Assembly (NCBI GenBank): GCA_019348335.1
Contig: JAHWJR010000080.1
Location: 1-7,900 of the forward strand
Direction: 5' to 3'
Origin: Actinomycetota bacterium
Lineage (GTDB): Bacteria > Actinomycetota > Acidimicrobiia > Acidimicrobiales > CADCSY01
Length of the DNA stretch: 7,900 bases
Below, in pieces: positions 1-5,447 of this stretch. Below the pieces are notes generated by a model, which was not told the DNA's origin, did no database searches, and was given only the letters and a program-made list of their open reading frames with translations. A program made the position numbers and the translations under genes. Positions within the stretch are counted from its first letter, which is position 1. Every line of letters begins with the position of its first letter.

Positions 1-2
1 CG

Positions 3-89
<87 letters not shown>

Positions 90-102
90 GAGTGGAGCGC
101 CC

Positions 103-108
103 AGGCTA
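103..108 (-). promoter_or_regulatory. possible -10 box of the tRNA-Leu gene
   Basis: On the minus strand the hexamer TAGCCT fits the actinobacterial TANNNT -10 pattern and lies 13 bases before the first tRNA base, leaving room for a short 5' leader. No convincing -35 hexamer is visible about 17 bases upstream. The 68-base divergent region must hold a tRNA promoter, and this is the best candidate. Confidence 0.35.
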
Positions 109-145
109 CCGCAGCCGGCTCGCCGGTCCCGACCTCGGCCGTGGG

Positions 146-151
146 TACACT
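146..151 (+). promoter_or_regulatory. -10 box giving a probably leaderless fhaA transcript
   Basis: TACACT matches the TANNNT -10 consensus. Exactly six bases separate it from the GTG at 158, so a start site at the usual distance falls on the G of the start codon. No Shine-Dalgarno sequence precedes that GTG, which fits a leaderless mRNA, a common arrangement in Actinobacteria. No clear -35 element is seen. This would be the promoter of the fhaA-pbpA gene train. Confidence 0.55.
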
Positions 152-157
152 CGCCCC

Positions 158-817
158 GTGGGACTCAAGGGGTTCGAGCGACGGCTCGAGCGGCTCGTCG
201 AGGGGGCGTTCGCCAAGGCGTTCAAGAGCTCCCTGCGCCCCGTGGAGCTGGGCCGCCGGCTCATGCGGGAGATGGACCACCAGCGCACCCTCAACGTGCG
301 GGGCGAGACGGCGGCTCCCAACGACTTCACCGTGACCCTCGGCCCCGACGACCACGAGCAGTTCGCCGAGATCGAGGACAATCTGGTCCAGTCGCTGGCC
401 GAGGCCGCCCGGGAGCACGCCCGCGAAGAGGGCTACGTGTTCATGGGGCCGGTCTCGGTCCAGCTCGAGGTCGATCGCGACCTGGGCGCCGGGTCGTTCG
501 GCTTGTCGGCCCGGTTCAAAGAGGGCGTCGGGGGCACCGCCGGCGGGGCCCTGGTGCTGTCCGACGGTCAGCGCGTGGCCCTGTCCAACGGCACCGCCAC
601 CATCGGCCGGTCGGCCGACTGCACGGTGCATCTCAGCGACAGCAGCGTCAGCCGGCGCCACGCCGAGGTGCGCCCGGCCGGCGACGGGTGGACGTTGGTC
701 GACCTGCGCTCCACCAACGGGACGAAGGTGAACGGGGCGACGATCACCGAGCGCCGCCTCAAGGATGGCGACCGCATCTCGCTCGGCGACGTCCAGGTTC
801 ACTTCGAGGCGTCGTAG
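158..817 (+). CDS. fhaA: FhaA-type protein: DUF3662 domain plus C-terminal FHA
   Basis: A cytoplasmic phosphothreonine-binding protein of 219 residues. Residues 1 to about 115 resemble the DUF3662 (FhaA N-terminal) domain: the opening GLKGFERRLERLVEGAFAK, a conserved RPVELGRRLMREMD segment and a PNDFTVTL strand. Residues about 135-219 form an FHA domain with G150-R151, S165-R166-x-H168 and the STNG motif ending N187-G188. In mycobacteria FhaA docks phosphorylated partners of the peptidoglycan machinery, such as the MviN/MurJ pseudokinase region (family knowledge). The GTG start is chosen because the homologous N-terminus begins here, the TACACT box lies six bases upstream, and any longer reading would run through the tRNA gene. 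At 219 residues it is much shorter than the roughly 530-residue M. tuberculosis protein because it lacks the long low-complexity linker between the domains. It is first in the operon, 13 bases before fhaB. Confidence 0.93.
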   Translation: MGLKGFERRLERLVEGAFAKAFKSSLRPVELGRRLMREMDHQRTLNVRGETAAPNDFTVTLGPDDHEQFAEIEDNLVQSLAEAAREHAREEGYVFMGPVSVQLEVDRDLGAGSFGLSARFKEGVGGTAGGALVLSDGQRVALSNGTATIGRSADCTVHLSDSSVSRRHAEVRPAGDGWTLVDLRSTNGTKVNGATITERRLKDGDRISLGDVQVHFEAS

Positions 818-830
818 CAGCGCTGGTGAC

Positions 831-1295
831 GTGCCCGAACCTCTCCTGGCCATACTGAAGCTGTGCGCCCTGGCGCTGCTGTACCTGTTCTTCCTCCGCG
901 TCCTGCGGGCGGTGTGGGCCGAGGTGGGCGGCGCACGGGTCGCGGTGGCCCCTGCCGGGCGTCCCCAGGGGCGGGAGCGCCGGCCGCTGGCCCGCAGGGA
1001 ACGGCCGTCGTCGCACCTCACGGTGGTCGAGCCGGCGCAGCACCGGGGGCGCAGCTTCGACCTGTCCGACGAGGTCACGGTCGGCCGTGCCGCCGGGTGC
1101 CAGGTGACCCTCGACGACGACTACGCGTCCCAGCTCCACGCCCGCATCTTCCGCCGCGACGGGGCGCTCTACGTCGAGGACCTGGGCTCCACCAACGGCA
1201 CCTACCTGAACACCCGGAAGGTCTCGGCGCCCATGGCGCTGAAGCGGGGCGACCGACTCAAGATCGGCGGGACCGTGATGGAGCTGACGGGATGA
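831..1295 (+). CDS. fhaB: FhaB (FipA-like) membrane-anchored FHA protein
   Basis: A 154-residue protein, close to the 155 residues of M. tuberculosis FhaB. Residues about 5-27 are a single hydrophobic segment (LLAILKLCALALLYLFFLRV), followed by a basic, disordered stretch (about 36-62), so the FHA domain should sit in the cytoplasm. FHA residues seen are G85-R86, the DDDYAS segment with S100 and H103, and GSTNGTYLN with N122-G123. In mycobacteria this protein links kinase signalling to FtsZ/FtsQ at division (family knowledge). The GTG start is chosen because the membrane segment follows directly, as in homologues; an in-frame ATG at 765 would overlap fhaA by 53 bases. No strong ribosome site precedes it, so translation may depend on fhaA just upstream. 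The FHA peptide-binding loop reads SQLH, whereas many FHA domains have SRxH. Confidence 0.93.
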   Translation: MPEPLLAILKLCALALLYLFFLRVLRAVWAEVGGARVAVAPAGRPQGRERRPLARRERPSSHLTVVEPAQHRGRSFDLSDEVTVGRAAGCQVTLDDDYASQLHARIFRRDGALYVEDLGSTNGTYLNTRKVSAPMALKRGDRLKIGGTVMELTG

Positions 1296-1301
1296 GGAGG
1301 G
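1295..1301 (+). promoter_or_regulatory. strong ribosome binding site of pstP
   Basis: AGGAGGG lies seven bases before the ATG at 1309 and begins on the last base of the fhaB stop codon. It is the only near-perfect Shine-Dalgarno sequence in the train and fixes the pstP start. Confidence 0.85.
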
Positions 1302-1308
1302 AACACTC

Positions 1309-2625
1309 ATGACGTCGCTCCGCTCCGGAGCCGCCACCGACACCGGCCAGGTCCGCGCCAACAACCAGGACGCCGTCCTCATCGCCGAGCCGGTGTTCGC
1401 CGTCGCCGACGGCATGGGCGGTCACGCCGCCGGCGAGATCGCAAGCCAGGTGGCGGTGGAGTCGCTCCAGGACAGTGCGGTCTCGTCGCTCGACTCCCTC
1501 GTCGAGGCGGTCCGCGATGCCAACCGGTCGGTCTGGCAGCGGGCCAGCGACGACCCCGAGCTGCACGGCATGGGCACCACCTTGTGCGCCATCGCCCTCG
1601 TCCCCGGCGAAGCCGAGGGGGGCGAACAGATCGTGGTGGTGAACGTCGGCGACTCGAGGGTGTACCAGTTCCACGACGGAGAGCTCACCCAGCTGACCGA
1701 CGACCACAGCCTGGTCGAGGACCTGGTGCGCGAGGGTCGACTGTCGCCCCAGGAGGCCCGTACCCACCCCCAGCGCAACATCCTGACCCGGGTGCTGGGC
1801 AACGACTCCGACGTCGAGGTCGACTCGTGGCTGGTCGACCCGCACCGCGGCGACCGGTTCCTGTTGTGCAGCGACGGCCTGTTCAACGAGGTCGACGACG
1901 ACAAGATCGCCTCGGTCCTGCGCCGGCTGGCCGATCCCGAGGACGCCGCCCACGAGCTGGTCACCTTGGCCCTCCAGGGTGGCGGCCGCGACAACGTGAG
2001 CGTGGTGGTCGTCGACGTGGTCGACCACGATGGGCCGGGAGCGGCGGCGGCGACCGTCGCCACCGATGCGCCCACCACCACCATGGGCCGTGCTCCGGGC
2101 ACCGCTTCGATGGCCGCCGTCGAGCCGTCGACGGAGACCGGTGGTGGCGGTGGTGGTGGCGCTGCACCGGCCCCGGCCTCTACCCCTCCGGCCTCGGCCA
2201 GGGCCAGCGCCGAGCCGGCGCCGTCCACCCGCCGGGTGACGTGGCGGTCGGTGCTGTTCGTGACCGGCGTGGTCGCCGTGCTGGTGGGCGCCGCCGGGGC
2301 CGTGGCGTGGTACGCCCGCAGCACCTACCACGTCGGCGTTCAGGACGACCAGGTGGCCATCCTGCGGGGACGCCCGGGCGGGCTGTTGTGGATCCAGCCG
2401 ACACTCGCCGAGTCGACCGAGCTCAGCCTCGACGACGTGCCCGACGGCCGGCGCGACGCCGTGCTCAGGGGCAAGGAGGAGCCGTCGCTGGCGGCAGCGC
2501 GCAACTACGTCGAGTCCCTGGAGGACCAGGCCGAGGCCGAGCGCCGGCGCACCACCACCACCACGACGACGACGTCCACCATCGTCCCGCTGCCACCGCC
2601 GCCTGCCCCGCCACCTCCTCGGTGA
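1309..2625 (+). CDS. pstP: PstP, membrane PP2C-family Ser/Thr phosphatase
   Basis: Removes phosphate from Thr/Ser residues phosphorylated by the PknB kinase. Residues 1 to about 240 hold all the PP2C motifs: RANNQDA (D21), VADGMGGH (D34, G35), GMGTTLCA (88-94), NVGDSRVY (112-119), LTDDHSLV, LCSDGLFN (D189) and GGRDNVSVV (D228, N229). D21, D34, D189 and D228 are the expected metal ligands. A disordered Ala/Thr/Pro linker follows, with a run of seven Gly (278-284, bases 2140-2160). One membrane span covers about 313-335. Beyond it lies an external domain of about 75 residues (338-412), with YHVGVQDDQVAILRG near its start, of the kind seen in actinobacterial PstP. The C-terminus is a Thr run and then a Pro-rich end. 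At 438 residues it is somewhat shorter than the M. tuberculosis protein. The start is fixed by the AGGAGGG site; rodA begins seven bases after the stop. Confidence 0.96.
   Translation: MTSLRSGAATDTGQVRANNQDAVLIAEPVFAVADGMGGHAAGEIASQVAVESLQDSAVSSLDSLVEAVRDANRSVWQRASDDPELHGMGTTLCAIALVPGEAEGGEQIVVVNVGDSRVYQFHDGELTQLTDDHSLVEDLVREGRLSPQEARTHPQRNILTRVLGNDSDVEVDSWLVDPHRGDRFLLCSDGLFNEVDDDKIASVLRRLADPEDAAHELVTLALQGGGRDNVSVVVVDVVDHDGPGAAAATVATDAPTTTMGRAPGTASMAAVEPSTETGGGGGGGAAPAPASTPPASARASAEPAPSTRRVTWRSVLFVTGVVAVLVGAAGAVAWYARSTYHVGVQDDQVAILRGRPGGLLWIQPTLAESTELSLDDVPDGRRDAVLRGKEEPSLAAARNYVESLEDQAEAERRRTTTTTTTTSTIVPLPPPPAPPPPR
2551..2580 (+). repeat. ACC/ACG trinucleotide run encoding a poly-Thr tail in PstP
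   Basis: A run of ACC and ACG codons, interrupted by one TCC, encodes eight Thr, one Ser and one Thr (residues 415-424). A Pro-rich end (residues 427-437) follows. It lies on the external side of the membrane. Such triplet tracts can change length by slippage without shifting the frame. Confidence 0.85.
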
Positions 2626-2632
2626 TCGGGCC

Positions 2633-3931
2633 GTGATCCCGGTCGTCCAGCGCCTGCGGCGCAACACCGAGCTCGGCCTGATCCTGCTGGGGGCGGTCGT
2701 CACCGCCGGGCTCTACACCCTCGCCAGCCTCGGCACCACGGCCAACCTTCCGGTCAACATCGGTCCCTTCCTCGGCGTGGTCCTCGCCTTGCTCGCCGGC
2801 GCCCACGTCGCCACCCGCCGGCTGGCCCCGGCCAGCGACGGGGTGCTCCTGCCCCTCGCCGGGCTGCTCAACGGCCTGGGGTACGTCTGGATCGCCCGCC
2901 TCGACCCCGACCTGGCCGCCCTTCAGGCGGTGTGGACTGCCGTGGGCATCACCGCCTACGTCGTGACCCTCGTGCTGGTGCCCAAGGCACGCGACCTCGA
3001 CCGCTACCGCTACACCTTCATGCTCGTCGGTATCGCCCTGCTGCTCCTGCCGCTGGTCCCCGGCATCGGCAAGACCGTCAACGGCGCCCGCATCTGGCTC
3101 CAGCTCGGACCGCTGAGCTTCCAGCCCGGCGAGTTCGCCAAGATCGTCCTCGCCGTGTTCTTCGCCTCGTACCTGGTCGAGAAGCGGGAGCTGCTGGGGA
3201 TGGCCGGCAACCGGCTCGGTCCGGTCATGCTCCCCGAGCTGCGCCACTTCGGCCCCGTGCTGCTGGCCTGGGGGGCGTCGCTGCTGGTCATGATCTCCGA
3301 GCGCGACCTCGGGTCGTCGCTGCTGTTCTTCGCCCTGTTCGTCGTCATGCTCTGGGTGGCCACCGAGCGGCTCTCGTACCTGCTCGTCGGCGGCCTGCTC
3401 TTCGCCGGCGGCGCCCTCGCCGCCGCCACCGCCTTCGACCACGTCCGCCAGCGTGTCGATATCTGGCTCGACCCCTGGGCCGCCGCCACCGACCAGGGGT
3501 TCCAGCTGGTCCAGGCCACGTTCGCGCTGGCGTGGGGGGGCATCGCCGGCACCGGGCCCGGCCTCGGCAACCCCGATCGAATCCCGCTGGTGGAGACCGA
3601 CTTCATCTTCGCCGCCATCGGAGAGGAGCTGGGGCTGCTGGGCTCGGCCGCCGTGCTGGTCACGTTCCTGCTCCTGGTGGGCACCGGCTTGCGCATCGCC
3701 ATCGCCGCCCAGGCCCCGTTCAACAAGCTGCTGGCCGCCGGCCTGACCGCCATCCTCGGCATCCAGGCGTTCATCATCATCGGTGGGGTGATCCGGGTGG
3801 TGCCCCTCACCGGCATCACCTTGCCGTTCGTCTCCTACGGCGGCTCGTCGCTGGTGGCCAACTACGTGCTCCTGGCCCTGCTCATCAGGATCTCGGCCGA
3901 CAACGCCGAGTCCGAGCTGGAGGCGCGGTGA
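2633..3931 (+). CDS. rodA: RodA/FtsW-family (SEDS) peptidoglycan glycosyltransferase
   Basis: An integral membrane protein of 432 residues that polymerises lipid II into glycan strands. About ten or more hydrophobic segments are visible, starting near residue 13 and ending near 420. SEDS landmarks: GARIWLQLGPLSFQPGEFAK (151-170), ERDLGSS with the probable catalytic Asp D225, RVDIWLDP (274-281), the FQLVQATFALAWGGIAGTG segment (290-308), ETDFIFAAIGEELG (321-334) and PLTGITLPFVSYGGSS (391-406). By position between pstP and pbpA it corresponds to mycobacterial RodA; the motifs alone do not separate RodA from FtsW, so the symbol rests on context. The GTG at 2633 is the start: it opens just before the first membrane segment, seven bases after the pstP stop, with no clear ribosome site, which suggests translational coupling. 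The end overlaps the pbpA start. Confidence 0.95.
   Translation: MIPVVQRLRRNTELGLILLGAVVTAGLYTLASLGTTANLPVNIGPFLGVVLALLAGAHVATRRLAPASDGVLLPLAGLLNGLGYVWIARLDPDLAALQAVWTAVGITAYVVTLVLVPKARDLDRYRYTFMLVGIALLLLPLVPGIGKTVNGARIWLQLGPLSFQPGEFAKIVLAVFFASYLVEKRELLGMAGNRLGPVMLPELRHFGPVLLAWGASLLVMISERDLGSSLLFFALFVVMLWVATERLSYLLVGGLLFAGGALAAATAFDHVRQRVDIWLDPWAAATDQGFQLVQATFALAWGGIAGTGPGLGNPDRIPLVETDFIFAAIGEELGLLGSAAVLVTFLLLVGTGLRIAIAAQAPFNKLLAAGLTAILGIQAFIIIGGVIRVVPLTGITLPFVSYGGSSLVANYVLLALLIRISADNAESELEAR
3919..3931 (+). promoter_or_regulatory. translational coupling junction of rodA and pbpA
   Basis: The pbpA start GTG (3928-3930) and the rodA stop TGA (3929-3931) overlap as GTGA. GGAGG at 3919-3923, inside the last codons of rodA, serves as ribosome site with only four bases of spacing. 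This layout usually couples translation of the two products, here a polymerase and its partner transpeptidase. Confidence 0.75.
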
Positions 3932-5385
3932 ACCGCCAGATACGCCGGCTGGGCATCGGGATGCTGGTCCTCTACGCCGCCCTGTTCGTCCAGCTCAACG
4001 TCATCCAGGTCCTCCGGGCCGAAACCTACAACGACCACCCCGAGAACACCCGGGCGGTCATCCGCGACTTCAGCCGCCCCCGGGGGCAGATCCTCGCCGC
4101 CGACGGGACCGTCCTGGCCCGGTCGGTCCCCATCGACAGCCCGTTCAAGTTGCAACGGGAGTACCCCGAAGGCGAGCTGTTCGCCCACGTCACCGGTTAC
4201 TTCTCCCTCAACGCCGGTACCGACGGCGTGGAGCGCACCTACAACGACGCGCTGGCGGGACGCACGGGCGAGCGCATCGAGGACATCGGCGAGCTGCTGC
4301 TGGGCGAGCCCCGCACCGGTGACGTCTCGCTCACCATCCCCACCGACGTGCAACGGGTGGCCCGCGACGCCCTGGGCGGCAAGCGCGGCTCGGTCGTCGC
4401 CCTCGACCCCCGGGACGGGGCAGTGCTCGCCCTGTGGAGCTTCCCCAGCTACGACCCCACCGTGCTCTCGAACGTCGACATCGAAGCTGCCCAGGAGGCA
4501 CGCGACCGCATACTCGCCGACGAGGCCAATCCCCTGCTGGCCAGGACGTACCGGGAGACCTTCTTCCCGGGCTCGACGTTCAAGGTGGTCACCGCCGCCG
4601 CCGGCCTGGCCAGCGGCTCGGTCACCACCACCAGCCCGGTCTACCCCACCAGCAACGCCTACGTGCCGCCTCTCACCAGCCAGCCCATCCGCAACTTCGG
4701 CGGGGGCACCTGCGGCGGCGCCCTCCCGGACATCCTGCGGGTGTCGTGCAACACCGCCTTCGCCCAGATGGGCGTCGACCTCGGGGCCGAGACGTTGGTG
4801 ACCAAGGCCGAGGACTTCGGTTTCAACGACGCCCCGCCCATCGACCTGCCCGCCCCCGCCGTCTCCCCCATCGACGACGTGGCCTCGTTCCAGCAGAACA
4901 CCCCGGTGCTGGCCATGACCGCCATCGGCCAGAACGCGGTGCGCTCGACCCCGCTGCAGATGGCACTCGTCGCTGCCGGCGTGGCGAATGGCGGTGACGT
5001 CATGGTGCCGCACGTGATGCGCGAGGTCCGCGACAACGAGGGCCGCGTCGTGGAGACCTGGGAGCCCCGCAGCTGGAAGCGGGCGATCCGGCCCGACGTG
5101 GCCGCCACCCTGACCGACGCCATGCGCGGCGTGGTCGAGGAGGGCACCGCCACCCGCCTCGCCGTCCCGGGCGTGCCCACCGCCGGCAAGACCGGTACCG
5201 CCCAGCTCGGCAACGGCCTGTCCCACGCCTGGATCGTGGGCTTCGCCCCCGCCGACGCCCCTCGCGTGGCCGTGGCCGTCATCGTCGAGGCGCAGCCCGG
5301 GGCCAGCGAGCAGACCGGCGGCCAGGTGGCCGCTCCCATCGCCCAAGCCGTGCTCTCCGCCGCACTGGCGGCCAACCCGGAATGA
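3928..5385 (+). CDS. pbpA: PbpA, class B penicillin-binding protein (D,D-transpeptidase)
   Basis: Cross-links peptidoglycan peptides on the outer face of the membrane as the partner of the SEDS polymerase encoded before it. The protein has 485 residues (M. tuberculosis PbpA has 491). A membrane anchor at about 8-28 is followed by the class B dimerisation-domain signature SRPRGQILAADGTVLA (49-64) and a transpeptidase domain from about residue 150. Active-site motifs are S216-T-F-K219 within FFPGSTFK, S273-C-N275, and K421-T-G423 in AGKTGTAQLG. There are no PASTA repeats. Cys262 and Cys274 flank the SCN motif and resemble the disulfide pair known in mycobacterial PbpA. The start GTG at 3928 overlaps the rodA stop; a reading extended upstream in this frame to 2932 would lie on top of rodA and is not real. 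In mycobacteria the protein is linked to septation and is a PknB target (family knowledge). Confidence 0.96.
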   Translation: MNRQIRRLGIGMLVLYAALFVQLNVIQVLRAETYNDHPENTRAVIRDFSRPRGQILAADGTVLARSVPIDSPFKLQREYPEGELFAHVTGYFSLNAGTDGVERTYNDALAGRTGERIEDIGELLLGEPRTGDVSLTIPTDVQRVARDALGGKRGSVVALDPRDGAVLALWSFPSYDPTVLSNVDIEAAQEARDRILADEANPLLARTYRETFFPGSTFKVVTAAAGLASGSVTTTSPVYPTSNAYVPPLTSQPIRNFGGGTCGGALPDILRVSCNTAFAQMGVDLGAETLVTKAEDFGFNDAPPIDLPAPAVSPIDDVASFQQNTPVLAMTAIGQNAVRSTPLQMALVAAGVANGGDVMVPHVMREVRDNEGRVVETWEPRSWKRAIRPDVAATLTDAMRGVVEEGTATRLAVPGVPTAGKTGTAQLGNGLSHAWIVGFAPADAPRVAVAVIVEAQPGASEQTGGQVAAPIAQAVLSAALAANPE

Positions 5386-5432
5386 CCTCCCGACCGCCGA
5401 CGGTCCCCGCCGCCGGAGCCACGAGCCCCGCC

Positions 5433-5438
5433 TAGTCT
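5433..5438 (+). promoter_or_regulatory. -10 box of a separate, nearly leaderless pknB promoter
   Basis: TAGTCT fits the TANNNT -10 pattern and ends nine bases before the pknB ATG at 5448, so transcription would begin zero to a few bases before the start codon. No Shine-Dalgarno sequence lies between them. No clear -35 is visible. It sits in the 62-base gap (5386-5447) after pbpA, the longest gap in the gene train, which supports independent expression of pknB. Confidence 0.55.
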
Positions 5439-5447
5439 GAGATCGAC

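Noticed and set aside
765..830. ATG at 765 as start of fhaB
   Set aside because: It would overlap fhaA by 53 bases and add a basic stretch unlike FhaB N-termini, which start just before the membrane segment; GTG 831 fits better.
2140..2160. Run of Gly codons in pstP as a possible unstable repeat
   Set aside because: Seven Gly codons with mixed GGT/GGC use within a disordered linker; a normal flexible linker.
1258..2703. Minus-strand open frame of 481 codons opposite pstP, and similar ones opposite rodA (2465-3442) and pbpA (3862-5346)
   Set aside because: Low-complexity antisense translations without recognisable motifs; explained by high G+C.
2932..3927. Upstream in-frame extension of pbpA by 332 codons
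   Set aside because: It is a shifted-frame, Arg/Pro-rich shadow of rodA. The PbpA membrane anchor and homology begin at the GTG at 3928.
5392..5405. Inverted repeat GACCG-CCGA-CGGTC after pbpA as a terminator
   Set aside because: Only five base pairs and no U-run. Such short hairpins arise often in GC-rich DNA.
5395..5406. CGCCGACGGTCC repeated at 7321-7332, flanking pknB on both sides
   Set aside because: A 12-base match is expected about once or more by chance in a window of this size and base composition; no other sign of an attachment or recombination site.
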